Shown here in pieces: positions 44,960 through 55,544 of a stretch of 64,000 bases of DNA. Positions within the stretch are counted from its first letter, which is position 1. Each line of letters starts with the position of its first letter. Made by a program: the position numbers and the translations under genes. The stretch is from Trichobilharzia regenti (taxonomy: Eukaryota > Platyhelminthes > Trematoda > Strigeidida > Schistosomatidae), in contig OX235264.1 of the NCBI GenBank assembly GCA_944472135.2, positions 87,306,319 to 87,370,318 of the forward strand, written 5' to 3'. The notes under the pieces were generated by a model that saw nothing but the letters and a program-made list of their open reading frames with translations, was not told the origin of the DNA and did not search any database.

Positions 44960-45583
44960 CTATGTCTGAGCGTTTAGCCTTTCCACCAAACTAGACAGCT
45001 TTTGGTAGAACTCATCCTTCGTTTCATCTGAACTGCAGTCAGTGGGGGCGTAGGCGGAGATTACGAAAAGGCATCGGCGAGTAGTGCAGTCCTTCCTCCT
45101 TCTTACTGATCCGTTCAGGCGGACAGCACACATTCGGCTATCTACCGGGATCCAGTCAAGCAATGTCTTTTCTGCCCTAGTACTCAAAGCTATCCCTACG
45201 CCAGCTAATCCTCGTGAACTAGCTGTGGCATCTCCTGACACCCTCAGGGTGAATTTTGCAGATTCAACCTGTTGGCCAGGTGGGGTTAGGTGAATAACCA
45301 CACTTGGGTCTTGTATGCGTGTTTCTGAAACACAGCATACATCAATGGCTCGTGATGCCAGGGTCTTGGCTAGTGATGCTTGTTGTCCTATTTGGCAAAG
45401 TGTCCTAACATTAAGAGCTCCTATATGAAATTGGTGGCGCGGCTTTAAGAGGCTGTCGGTGGTGGTTTTTTGGCTTCCATCGTTTTTAGTGGACGCAGAG
45501 TGGAGAGGAAGTGGAGAGCTATCAAGTCGAGGAGTTGCATCAGTGGAAGGAAGGCAAGATGATAGAGATGAAGATGAAGACAA
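44960..45583 (-). CDS. RTE-B endonuclease, N-terminal part, frameshifted
   Basis: APE-type endonuclease that would nick the target DNA. A Ser-rich leader of about 50 residues is followed by FHIGALNVRTLCQIGQQASL, AIDVCCVSETRIQD (the catalytic Glu region), GLAGVGIALS, and VDSRMCAVRLNGSV, then FVISAYAPTDCSSDETKDEF. The frame ends prematurely at VERLNAQT. The expected continuation (SDIVVLAGDFNAQVGK) is present in the next frame and joins the 42444-44921 frame. The + strand copy at 8.6 kb has one more base in the A-rich run at this spot, pointing to a one-base deletion here. The start at 45583 is uncertain because upstream frames also stay open. Confidence 0.85.
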   Translation of the reverse strand: MSSSSSLSSCLPSTDATPRLDSSPLPLHSASTKNDGSQKTTTDSLLKPRHQFHIGALNVRTLCQIGQQASLAKTLASRAIDVCCVSETRIQDPSVVIHLTPPGQQVESAKFTLRVSGDATASSRGLAGVGIALSTRAEKTLLDWIPVDSRMCAVRLNGSVRRRKDCTTRRCLFVISAYAPTDCSSDETKDEFYQKLSSLVERLNAQT

Positions 45584-47209
45584 AGATGAGTGAGTAATAG
45601 AGAGGTTTCGTGTGCATTTCGGATTGTGAGGGCGATTGTTACTTCCCGGCTGCCCACACCGTGGAAGTTGGTTGCGTGACCGCAGAGCCCAGGGGACAAC
45701 TGCTTGAGGCCGGTCACACGCGGCCTGTTTTTGTTCGTTCTTTTTGTTTGGTGTGTCTCAGTAGCAGATTTATCACTCCCGCCCTGTGACACGGCAGCAG
45801 GAAGCGCGGTCGTTGTTAATCCGGGCCACGGCCGATCCGGCATGAAATTTTGTAATTTTGTATTGGACATGATGTTGGATTGGGTAGCTGCTTTTTGTTT
45901 AACCGCTATCCAAACAACCTGCCTGGCATGGTAGAACCTCAAGAGACATAAGTCTCAGCCAGTATAGCTTGATTAGGTCATTGCGGTGTTCAAGCCCGAC
46001 CACCACGTCAAGGTAGCAGCTTTCGGTCGGGCAACCGTATGACAATGCCATGTGTCAATTGACTTACAATGGAAAACGCAGCGAAGTCTTTGAGTTGAAT
46101 ACAGGAGTAAGACAAGGCTGTCTACTCCCACAGATGACATTCCCTATGAGTCCAGCCGGATCATGTAACAGACCACTGAGGGACGAGAAGACAGCCATAC
46201 CGATAAGAAAACTCTCAAAGGTCTGAATGTTGCAGATGATTTATGTCTAATGTCCCACAAACTACAATACTTACAGGTGAAAGTCAGCGGGTTGACAGAA
46301 GAGACAGGTAGCGGAGACAGGACTTTAAGTGAACACAGAGAAGACGGAGGTGACGGAGATGACCAATCTACGGCAACAACAACAACTGGCACTAACCACT
46401 ATCAATGGAATAAATTTGAAAGAGGTCACTTCTTCCTCTTATCTGGCTAATCAGAATCGTTTCAGCTTCAGGCGGTGGCACAGATTAAGATGTCAAAGCC
46501 AGAGTCAGAAAGCCAAGATACACCTTTATCAATCTGAAATCAGTTTATTCATTCCTCAGCATAAAGAACAAATTCAGACTTTTGACATAAATGTTAAGTC
46601 AATTAGTTCTTATATATGGGTCTCAAGCTTGGTGTGCACGTCACGAAAAGCATTTCCAACAGGCCGCTGGAGACTTTTATAAAAAATTGTCTCCACTAAC
46701 TCCATATAGAAGGTCAAATGGCTGGCGAGAAGGAATTAGCGACAAGAAACTGTCTCGAAAAAAGTGGAGATGGATTGGACACGCTGATGAGAAAGCTGAT
46801 TGACATCGTGCGCCAAGCCATAGCTCGAGTGGAACCGGAATGGGAAATGACGAGTTGGGCGTGGGTACTAGGGTAAAATACAGGGGATCGTGTGTGGTGG
46901 ATGAGAACCTACGGCCAACCATGGATTCAGATAAAGAGGCCTGTGGAGAACAGGATAAAATGAAGATGTGTTGTTGATGCTCTATATTTTCCACTTGGGA
47001 TTCAAGGGATTGGTAATACACCTATTGACACATTGGTTTAATTTACTACCAAGGCCTACTGAAGTTTGAAACAATCATATTATACCAGAAGGGTTTTCGC
47101 TTTTAGCATCAAGATAATATTGTGTCTCTAGTTCTAATGTAATTAGACAATCACACATATTAGACATTCTAATTTTAAAGTCAAATGAATGCCTGTATAC
47201 CGCTTAGTG

Positions 47210-47410
47210 CACTGGTAGTTCAATGACAGAATACTCGCCAACGACGAGTTCGGTCCGCTGACGCCGACCCATCCATAAACATCTCATAGCCGGTAGTAAG
47301 CTCTATAAAGAGAGGCTAGCAACCCTACCTCTTAAAAACAAAGCCACTGTTATTGAAACTTCAAAGTTTAAAGCCTTAAGTCCCATATGATCCACTTGAA
47401 AAAACCCTCC
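47210..47410 (+). mobile_element. type-2 SINE, decayed
   Basis: The head TAGTTCAATGACAGAATACTCG, body AAAGAGAGGCTAGCAACCC and tail AAGTCCCATATGATCCACTTG are recognisable but diverged. Confidence 0.6.
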
Positions 47411-47884
47411 TAAAGAAATTGTTAACTTCTCTACTCTGTAAGCCAAGATTATCTTTAAAAAGGATTCTGACCCCGTTATCACTGGATTTTCTTACTTTGA
47501 AAGACTTAAGTAAATGCATATAGTGCATTTATCCTCTAGATGGCAGAGGAAATCAGAACACATAAATAGTTTACACCTTTTAGTAGATTAAATGTCTATC
47601 GGTTTTAAGGTGCATCGTATTCTTGTTATTACACAACTGAATTTAAATAAAGGTTAACTTTACACGCATTTGTATAAAATACAATATTTCTGAGGTAAAA
47701 AAAATACACTGTTTAATTTTATTGCTTCTGATTTGGCCATAGGGAATAAAAAGTGTCAATAAATGTTCCAGTGTTTTCTTGATACTGTCAGACGGTATAT
47801 AATGCTGTTTATAGATATAAGTAGTTGCAAACCACTCATGTTAAACAATAGCGCCTGCTAGCCAGGTAAAAGGCGTCTAAGCGA
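47411..47884. other. no recognisable feature
   Basis: AT-rich spacer, nothing recognised. Confidence 0.35.
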
Positions 47885-48248
47885 GTAGCTTTATTGTATA
47901 TACCCGCTAATTGTAGCCTCATAGTTTGTTGCTATGGTGATTTAATGACAAGTTGTATTTTTTGTATGTTTCTTTTTAAATGAAATTTTGCATCAATTTT
48001 TTTTCTGACGTACGTGTTATCGGTGGCACTATACTCTTGAACTGAGTTACATTTACTGCACTTTTATCAGGAAATGGTGCTTAATACTAATACTTGTTCA
48101 ATGTAACGGATTAAATGAGGCAGCAGGTTCAAAAGTTAAACACATTTTTGAATTCACATGACATGATTCTGGTATATTTTGGCCTATTTATTAAAAAACC
48201 CCGATACTCACCAGATAAAGCAGGTAGTGGCATTTCAAAAAAGGGATG
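47885..48248 (+). repeat. dispersed repeat R1, uninterrupted copy
   Basis: Homologous to 21130-21369 plus 22095-22190. It lacks LTR-beta and the type-3 SINE found in that copy, so it serves as the paralogous empty site. A type-1 SINE follows directly. Confidence 0.65.
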
Positions 48249-48420
48249 TGTGCGTCGGTGGCACAGTGGTTAGGACTCTCACCGACTATGCACATGGTCC
48301 AGTGCTTGATCACCAGCAGACGCACACCTGATATTAGTGGTCGGCCTGTAAAATTTAGGCTACCAATATCACATGCTGTAAATTGCCAATACTGGGGAAT
48401 TAATCTATAGTAAAACAAAT
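48249..48420 (+). mobile_element. type-1 SINE
   Basis: Head GTGCGTCGGTGGCACAGTGG, a decayed B box region, body GGTCGGCCTGTAAAATTTAG and an A-rich tail. Confidence 0.8.
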
Positions 48421-48782
48421 AAATAAAAAATTTTAAAAGTATAACCGCCCGATCTAAAATCCGAGTAGATGTTTCGTTCATTTGAATCCGATTGTGTTTA
48501 CGGTTTACTTACCGTGGTGCTTGTTTTCTAGTTTACTGTATTTTGAAATTAAGTTGACAATCAGTTGTAATTTGAATGCTTTTAGCCTTCTAAAAGAAAC
48601 GATGGCGGATTTTCATTTGGGACTGTGTAATTTATAAATAATGAACTTAATTTTCCTGGTACTAATAACACTTTGTCAACTCTGGACATCGAGCACCTCT
48701 GTATGGATGCTTCACATTGCTACACAGAGTTCCTTACTATTGTACTAAATGACTTCGAATACGCCAGCTATATATATATATA

Positions 48783-50189
48783 TTATTGCTCCCTTGGGTT
48801 CCTAGTGGAACATAGGTCTCCAACTGCACGTCTCCACTTGCTTCTGTCTTTTGCTGTACTTTTCACTTGCTTCCATGTTAGTCCATACTCTTTCAACTCC
48901 TCTTCACACGATCTCATCCATGTCACCCTTGCACTGACTTCCCACACGCCTCTTCCCTTTCGAGTTCCACCCGAGGGCCTGACGCCCGATGTCACCAACC
49001 GGCCTCCTCAGCGAGTGTCCAATCCATCTCCACTTTCTCCTGCATATTTTTTGATTGGTGATTGGTTCTTGTTTTTTTTGTTCCCGTAGTTTCGGGTTGG
49101 TGATTCTCTCCAGCCCGGCCATCTGATCTTCAGTAGCGAAGACAGTTAGTTGTTAATAAAGGTCTGCAACCTGTTGGAAGTATTCTTTGTGACCCACCCG
49201 CCAAGTTTCTCATCCGTATAGAAGAACTGACTGACTTGACGTTTGTATTGAAAATCCGACCGAATTTTGTTGTTGATGGTGGGTGAGTGACGAAGACTCC
49301 CAGATTGGTTTCAGGTTGATGAATGTGTTTCTCCCCTTCCCGATTCTCGCTCGATTTGACATCCTCGTCCATTCCGACATGCGTGTAGTTGAGACAATGC
49401 TCCCTAGATAAGTGAGTGAAGTAACCTCTTTCAAATCCCTCCCATTGATGGTGATTGACGCTGGATGTTGCTACTGTTGTTGTTGTTGTTGTTATTGGTG
49501 GTTATTTTCATCACCTCCGTCTTGTCTATGTTTGCCTGGAGTCCTGTCGTCGCCGGCTGCTTCTTCGATCAGCTTGTCGGTTTTCGCTTGTAAGTCTTCG
49601 ATTGTGTGTGACATCAAACATAAATCATCCACGCGCGAAATCCAGGTCTCCCAGGTTCTTCACGTCTGTCTGTCCAGGATACTCCTGTCTTCTCGGTTCC
49701 CACTGTCTGACGCATAATCCAGTCAGTCCACCACAATTAGGAATATCATTGAAAGTGATAATAAGCACCCTTGTCTGACTCCTGTGTTTATTCCAAACGC
49801 CTTTCTGAGTTTTCCTTTGTGAAGATCACTTGACATGTTCCGTTGTCGTACAGCTGTTGAATAAGTGTTCTGAATTGGTCGAGAATTTAATAGTCCTGAC
49901 GCAAGAAAGACGGAAATCAGAAGACCACTAGGTTTGCGATGATACTTCTATTTTCCAAACACAAGGAGAATCAATGTCACACAAGTTTGTGAGAGCCAAA
50001 ATATGAATGTCCGAACAAGTGTGTGAGCGAATATTCAAAATGAACAAATCAATAGACAGTCTTAACATGATTGGCTAATTATAATGGAATATCGATCCAT
50101 ATATACATTTCAAAATATAAAAGACTGTCAATAGACACACATATTATATGGATACATATCACCAAGAACAGACTGTCAAACAAACACAC

Positions 50190-50230
<41 letters not shown>

Positions 50231-51305
50231 ATAAGGTTGATGAATATTTGGGGCACTGTACGCCGTAGTACTCGAGTAGTTTCCAAATTACTTCGCGGTC
50301 AACGCTGTCTGTCGAAGGCCTACTCAAAGTCTATGAAGTTGAGGTAGAGGTTTGATTGCCATTCCATGCTTTGTTCTGTGATGATGATGCGTAGAGTTGC
50401 AATTTGGTTATTACATGATTTGCCTGACTTTCCTGAATCCAGCTTGTTCTGGTCGGAGTTCTGTCTCCAGTGAGTCTTTAATTCTCTCCAGTATGATGCG
50501 ACTCAGGATTTTGCTTGGCGTCGACAGGAGCATGATTCCTCGCCAGTTCTTGCAGAGTGAGGCCTAAGTCGCCCTTCCTTGGTAGTTTCACGAAATAACC
50601 TTCCCTCCGGTCAGTAAGCACCTTTCCCTGCTTCCAGACCTTTCGCAATAATGGAATGAGTCAGCACGTCTTCTGTAGTCTCTGGGTCCGCTTTCAGGGC
50701 TTCAGTCTGTATTCCATCTGGTCCAGCTGCTTTTCCAGCTTTCAGAAGCTTAATTGCATTCAAGACTTCAGCTCTCGTTGGAGGATTGGTGTCAACTTGC
50801 AGTTGTGTACGTGTTGTTGTTGGTATATCTGGACGGGTTGCAGGTGATGGTCGGTTCAAGAGACCTTTGAAGTGATCCGCCCATTGTTTAATCTGTTTTT
50901 CTTCCTTGGTAATTGGGTTCCCTTGGCTGTCTTTTATAGGTTTCGCTTGTGTTGGTCTCTTCCCGGATAGAGATTTTTTTATCTGATATAATGTCCTCAG
51001 GACCCTTTTGCCTGCTGCCTTCTCAGCTTCAGTGGCCAGATTGTTGTAGAATCGTCTTTTGTCCTTCCTAGCACTCTTCTTCACTTCTTTGTCCAGTGCT
51101 GTGTAAGTTGAGCTCAGCGTCTCCTTCTCCTGTCCGTCCTTGCATTGAATCATTTTCTCTTTCACCATTCTCCTCTCTTCTATTAATTTCCAAGTGTCCG
51201 TTGAGAGCCATTCCTTGTCTTGTCTCTTCTTTCTTCCTAGAACCGTTGAACACGTTCGTTTGAGAATCGCCTTCAGAGAGTTCCAATGTTCTTCCGCGCA
51301 TGATA
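48783..51305 (-). mobile_element. RTE-A (SR2-like) LINE, long copy split by LTR-beta
   Basis: The minus strand starts near 51300 in the region between endonuclease and RT (WNSLKAILKRTCSTVLGRKK, ARKDKRRFYNNLATEAEKAA). It continues LLKAGKAAGPDGIQTEALKA, the RT core in broken frames (PQIFINLIQQLYDNGTCQ spans the LTR site), a decayed active-site region, YLGSIVSTTRMSEW and GWTLAEEA-like C-terminal pieces. It ends in the CCTATGTTCCACTAGGAACC tail. The first 237 codons (51324-50611) stay open; the rest has many breaks. Confidence 0.88.
49866..50230 (+). mobile_element. LTR-beta solo LTR, 365 bases
   Basis: TGTTCTGAATTGGTCGAG...ATATATATCA with perfect 5-base duplication ATAAG at 49861-49865 and 50231-50235. 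It ends in a long (TA)n run (about 50190-50228). It lies antisense inside RTE-A, whose coding continues in frame across the site once the LTR and one ATAAG are ignored. Confidence 0.9.
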
Positions 51306-51309
51306 TAAT

Positions 51310-51470
51310 AGCTTGATTCCACACCGTTATCTTGATACAAGTATGAAATTTTCAGCATTTGATATCTGTAGCCCAAATTTTGCAGGCCGACCATTGATAT
51401 CAAGTGTACGTCGGCAGGGGATCGAACCTCGGACCATGTGTATGGTCAGCGAGAGTCCTAGCCTTACGTT
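51310..51470 (-). mobile_element. type-1 SINE, head truncated
   Basis: The minus-strand body GGTCGGCCTGCAAAATTTGG and GTGTGGAATCAAGC 3' end are present. The tRNA-like head is cut after GGACTCTCGCTGACC-type sequence. It abuts the 5' edge of the RTE-A copy. Confidence 0.8.
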
Positions 51471-52734
51471 ACATTACGTAATACGTTTCCGAGGACAAAT
51501 TTTACCAGTATCTGATTGGTCTTATGAATTCTTTGTTAAATATAATTACGATTATACAGCTTATGAAAATGAATCGTAGAAAAGAGAATTTTCTTCGCGT
51601 CTACGTCTTTTTTCTTATGACAGAGTGATTTACTAAATGAAGCTTTTTCCTGAATATATCGACATTTATTCACTAGGTGAAATGGGAAAATGTGTGTACA
51701 TACTGGATACTGAACAAACAACGATTAAACTGTGAAGTTTTATCTATGTAGTATAATTATCGTAATTGTAGATAAGTCAGAAAAAGTCGGAATAAGTTAT
51801 GTACAGAGTTATTTGGAGTTGAATCCCTCGAAAAGTTATTTTTAATGTGGTTCAATATTCCCTCTTATTGATGAGTACGGAGCTATCAGTTACCACTTTA
51901 GTGTTAGCCCAATTTATTCGAATGGGAGTTTTTTCCGTTTCTGATTGAGCACATTTTAATTTAGCTTGTTTAAATTTGTAGTTTCTTGCTGATATTTGAC
52001 TGACCTCCTTTTGGTGTGCAGGCTTGTCAACAAACGCTTCAGTACACCCTAGACTTTACGTAAGCGGTGAAGGACAAATGTGAGACTCTAACACTGGCCC
52101 TACCTTTTGTTTACGCCTTAGTTACATTAACAGTTGACGTTTCTACTGTGTTCATTAAATCATCTAATCCGTAGACCAAAAACTTGTTAAAATTATTCTG
52201 ATTTGACCTAGAATTACACAGGTCCAGGGAAAATTTCATCACAGTCTCCCTTGGGGAACCAAATTTGTTCAGATCAAAATATACGATCTGTTCGCTAAGA
52301 CTAGTAACAATCAAGAAAGGAAGCATGATGCTACATACCGATCATTACAATCAGTCATGCATTTAAACTAATTGAACCTGGTGTTTATTCTGTACGATAT
52401 ATTATCACCAGAACACTTTCAACGTTCAAATGTAACCCGAATGGGAAAACTGGATGGCGCATAGAGCTAACAAGTGAAGATGTGTGTATTTAAATCACAT
52501 ATATACAAAATAATAGTTTTTGTTTCTATATATATTTTTTATTTGTATTTTTCCTCACCCCCCCCTCTTTTCTTAATTTATTATCCTACCTGTTATCTGT
52601 GATCTTGACCCATAAGCATTTCGGCCTCTTATTTGTTTTTAGGTTAATTTGTATTTCCCCTTGAATGATCATGTTAGTACGCGGTCTATGTTGACATATT
52701 GACTCCTAGTATGGACGCTTCAACGATATCTGAC
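51471..52734. other. no recognisable feature
   Basis: AT-rich; minus-strand frames of 60-70 codons show no domain. This may be 3' intergenic space of the homeobox gene. Confidence 0.35.
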
Positions 52735-52860
52735 GATTCATATGATGCTATTTCGGTTGATGCTGACTAACAGTGGAGTCTAGGATGCTGTGACAAGCCT
52801 CGAATAGGACGAAATGACAATTCTGGATTTCACTTCTAGTCACCATCAATCAAAGTAACA
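52735..52860 (+). mobile_element. Sm-alpha-like SINE remnant
   Basis: AATAGGACGAAATGACAATTCTGGATTTCAC keeps the second half of the Sm-alpha hammerhead (GGAC-GAAA and stem I CTGGAT) and the downstream CACTTCTAGTC. The first core strand is not recognisable. The motif is given here at 52802-52832 as two short blocks, GGACGAAATG and CTGGATTTCAC. Confidence 0.5.
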
Positions 52861-53846
52861 TTCTGACCTGTACTGATTGAGATTTTGACCCTTTATACTC
52901 TTTTATCTTTTACATAAATAAGTATGACATATGCACGTGTGATCAGAATGTTCAAAATGTGTTGCGCAAATACATTATGTGTTTAACATAAATTACATCT
53001 GATTGGTTTTTCGACAGCTATATGAGTTTTACTAGCTATACATAACGGAGTAAATAAAAACAGGTGAATCGACTTAAACAACAGTAGGCATATTTGCTAG
53101 ATAGTTTTACAAGCTTTTTTGTCGGTTTTATATCGAATATATTCAGGATCAACTGCTGCTTACTTAAAATACATTTTCAAAAATTCCGCATTATTAAAAT
53201 GTCTACCTCAACCAATTTACTGTTGAATTTTTTACGTAATCTACGTTTCAAGACTTAATTTAAATATAAAGGATTGTCATTAAGTCAGAAAACATCCCAC
53301 AAACTAACGGTACAGACGAATACAGCAAATGAAGAGAGAAAAGTCGTGTTTTAAAATGAAAACGAAAATTTATAAATATTTTTTCTTAAATTTATTATTT
53401 CATTACTGTCACTACCAATAGGGGAATCGCTTAATAGTAGTGAGAGTTATATTGCTAAAACACAATTATATATATTAATAAATACTGACAGTTTAATAAA
53501 AATGTTAAGATGGCTGTAGCCTGAAATAAGTAAGGCACTTTATAGGTATAAAGAATCGTTGTCAATGGTAACGAATTTAAATACATAGCATTTTTGTTGT
53601 TTTAATTTAAAACATTGAACCAGTTCAATAACTACTAAGCATTCTGTTGATAATTTTAAAATTTCGTATAATAAAATGAATAAATTACTTAGTAAAATTA
53701 TGAACAGAAGTAATAATTTGTATTAGTAAGAGTTATAATATTAGATTTTTTTAAAAATTTCAATTCACTACCAATATTTAGCGGGAGCAATACAACATGG
53801 CCGAGCAATTTTTCTTGTGTTACACATACAAAAGAAATAAGTCGAG
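52861..53846. other. 3' flank of the homeobox gene
   Basis: Very AT-rich. Several TTTATT motifs (AATAAA on the minus strand, for example near 53392) could serve as polyadenylation signals. No coding frame. Confidence 0.35.
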
Positions 53847-55544
53847 TTAATTAGACATTCGTCTAATTATATCAGTAGGTTGAATATTTGAATAAGCGGG
53901 AAAATTTGAACTTAAATTATGAGGAGAGTTATAAGCTTTATCATCTAACATTATTCTTGATTTATTCAGTCTATTGTGCGACCAACTTAAATCAAATGTG
54001 TTAGCTGTACTGTGAAGATTTTGTTGATATTCTTGAGAATAACTATCTGATTCTTCATTTCTATTCATTGGTTCTACATCTGTTTGTATTGTTTCATCAT
54101 GACAGTTTTCTGTTACTTTTCCTTCAATGGCATGCTCATTTAGAAAGGGAGATTTATTTCTGTACAGAATATTTTCACGTTGAAATGCAGCTTTAGCTAC
54201 ATTCAGTACAGTTTGATACTCTAAGTCAAATTTATTTATATGATAAGGAAATGAATGAAATTCTTCACTTTTATCATTGTACTCTTCTTTTTGTTGTATA
54301 TAGTCTGAATGTGACATTGGTGAAGATACTTTCCTTGCTTCATCTGCCTGACACTGATTTTTATTCGTTGATATAATTAATTCATTAAAAGAATTAGATA
54401 GACCAGATGCGGGGAAAGAATTATTTGACAACCAGTTCGTTTTTGAGGAGACTTCTTCTGATTTTATGAACTTATCTGACGGATTGACAGATTCTGCAAC
54501 TGCTGCAGCGGCTGCAGCAGCAGCAACTACCGCTGTAGAAGACAACAAGTTTATTGTTGTTGCTGTTGTTACTGTTGGTGTCATCTGTAAAGGTGATTGT
54601 CGTGACTGTAGTCTTTTTCTCATAAGATAATAATTGTCATACATGTCAGAAGTATTCAAAGTTAACGGTTGATTTCGAAGATTATTCAACATTGAAACAG
54701 ATAAATCTGACTGATTAGTGTCCTTTCTCAAAGTAGTGTCAAAGTTCAAACCTTCAGTCGAATTGTTAGATGTATAATAATTATGAAATGGATATAAAGA
54801 TGGATAATAATAATAATTATTATTATTATCACTGTAATTGTTATTATTGTCATTATGTAGTTCATGTTTATGCTGAAACTGAGATAATGTCGGATTGCTG
54901 CAAGACAAATGATGGTTGTAAACTGATGGTAACAAGTCAGATGTTTGTGTTGTATTTAACGTGTGATAAAATGAACTAGATTGAGATGAGGGTAACACTG
55001 GTGACAACGATGACTTTGATTCAATCTGACGAAATGAATGACTTAGATCTGTGAATGTATCTCTGCTAAACTGACTAGTAAATAACTTTGAATCAGTATA
55101 GTTGGATAATGAAGATGATTGATTTGTATGTTTAAAAGGCCTTTCTTCATTGATTATAGCTGAGGAGTTAAGTAAAGGTATATCTGAAGTATTCAGTAAA
55201 CTAGAGCCTTCAGTGTTATTATCGGCATTCTTAGTGTTCTTGTTATAGTGATTGTATGTCTTGGAAAATATATTCGCCCATTCATAAGTATTAAATTTAG
55301 GAACATGTTGTTTTAAATCTTCAGTTTCATGATGAATCTCATTTGGCCTATTGGTGATATTATTATATAGACGTGAGAAGGATGAGTCTGTAATCGAAGC
55401 ACCATGATTATATAATTCTCTCGAATGATGTAACAATGGTAATGAATAGTTATGTAATTGATGCAATGCACTGGCTTCTTCTAGATTTCTATCTTGAACT
55501 TGCCTTTTCAGTTTATATCTTCGATTTTGAAACCATATTTTTAC
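53847..55544 (-). CDS. NK-class homeobox transcription factor, terminal exon
   Basis: A minus-strand frame of 565 codons runs from a splice acceptor (CTTTACAAAACAG before 55544) to TAA at 53849-53847. It opens with VKIWFQNRRYKLKRQ, homeodomain residues 45-59: the DNA-recognition helix with Trp48, Phe49, Gln50, Asn51, Arg53 and Tyr54. Tyr54 marks the NK2/NK4 group, and VQDRNLEEA after it is closest to the Nkx2-5/NK4 pattern known to me. The exon begins exactly at the classic homeobox intron between residues 44 and 45, phase 0. The rest is a long Ser/Asn/Tyr-rich tail with an Ala run (AAAAAAAAVAESVNPSDK region) and a DNNNN tract. It should act in the nucleus as a sequence-specific regulator. 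The exon with homeodomain residues 1-44 was not found in the window and would lie beyond 55.5 kb on this strand. Confidence 0.9.
   Translation of the reverse strand, partial: VKIWFQNRRYKLKRQVQDRNLEEASALHQLHNYSLPLLHHSRELYNHGASITDSSFSRLYNNITNRPNEIHHETEDLKQHVPKFNTYEWANIFSKTYNHYNKNTKNADNNTEGSSLLNTSDIPLLNSSAIINEERPFKHTNQSSSLSNYTDSKLFTSQFSRDTFTDLSHSFRQIESKSSLSPVLPSSQSSSFYHTLNTTQTSDLLPSVYNHHLSCSNPTLSQFQHKHELHNDNNNNYSDNNNNYYYYPSLYPFHNYYTSNNSTEGLNFDTTLRKDTNQSDLSVSMLNNLRNQPLTLNTSDMYDNYYLMRKRLQSRQSPLQMTPTVTTATTINLLSSTAVVAAAAAAAAVAESVNPSDKFIKSEEVSSKTNWLSNNSFPASGLSNSFNELIISTNKNQCQADEARKVSSPMSHSDYIQQKEEYNDKSEEFHSFPYHINKFDLEYQTVLNVAKAAFQRENILYRNKSPFLNEHAIEGKVTENCHDETIQTDVEPMNRNEESDSYSQEYQQNLHSTANTFDLSWSHNRLNKSRIMLDDKAYNSPHNLSSNFPAYSNIQPTDIIRRMSN

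Larger units (their letters stand above)
42261..46031 (-). mobile_element. full-length RTE-B LINE (3771 bases) with 10-base target duplication
   Basis: Perfect CAACCGTATG at 42251-42260 and 46032-46041 brackets the element. On the minus strand it starts CCCGACCGAAAGCTGCTACC. It encodes an endonuclease-reverse transcriptase and ends with a short 3' UTR and GTCGAAAACAGACAGACAGA. Its two open frames (45583-44960 and 44921-42444) are in different registers, joined by a single-base slip near 44980-44995. Apart from that slip I see no stop in over 3 kb, so it inserted recently. It is nested antisense in RTE-A. Confidence 0.92.
41580..46990 (+). mobile_element. RTE-A (SR2-like) LINE split by a full-length RTE-B
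   Basis: The left part (41580-42260) reads in shifting frames IPPIASTDSQVDANSPTETK, VELLKARRLTGPDRISLEAL, LTPLLQKVWKEG, NCRGVIPLSTPREILN and FDSVNRRVI, the front half of an RTE reverse transcriptase. It ends at the codons for FIQQPY. The right part (46032-46990) resumes with YDNAMCQLTYNGKRSEVFEL and NTGVRQGCLLPQ, then DDLCLMSHKL and the C terminus. A 10-base duplication marks where RTE-B entered. Frameshifts make RTE-A inactive. Confidence 0.9.

Noticed and set aside
45445..45942. 165-codon minus frame at the start of RTE-B
   Set aside because: It overlaps the endonuclease frame in another register and shows no domain. It could be an upstream ORF of the LINE, but I cannot support it.
50071..50268. 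65-codon frame rich in Tyr and Ile
   Set aside because: Generated by the (TA)n run at the end of LTR-beta.
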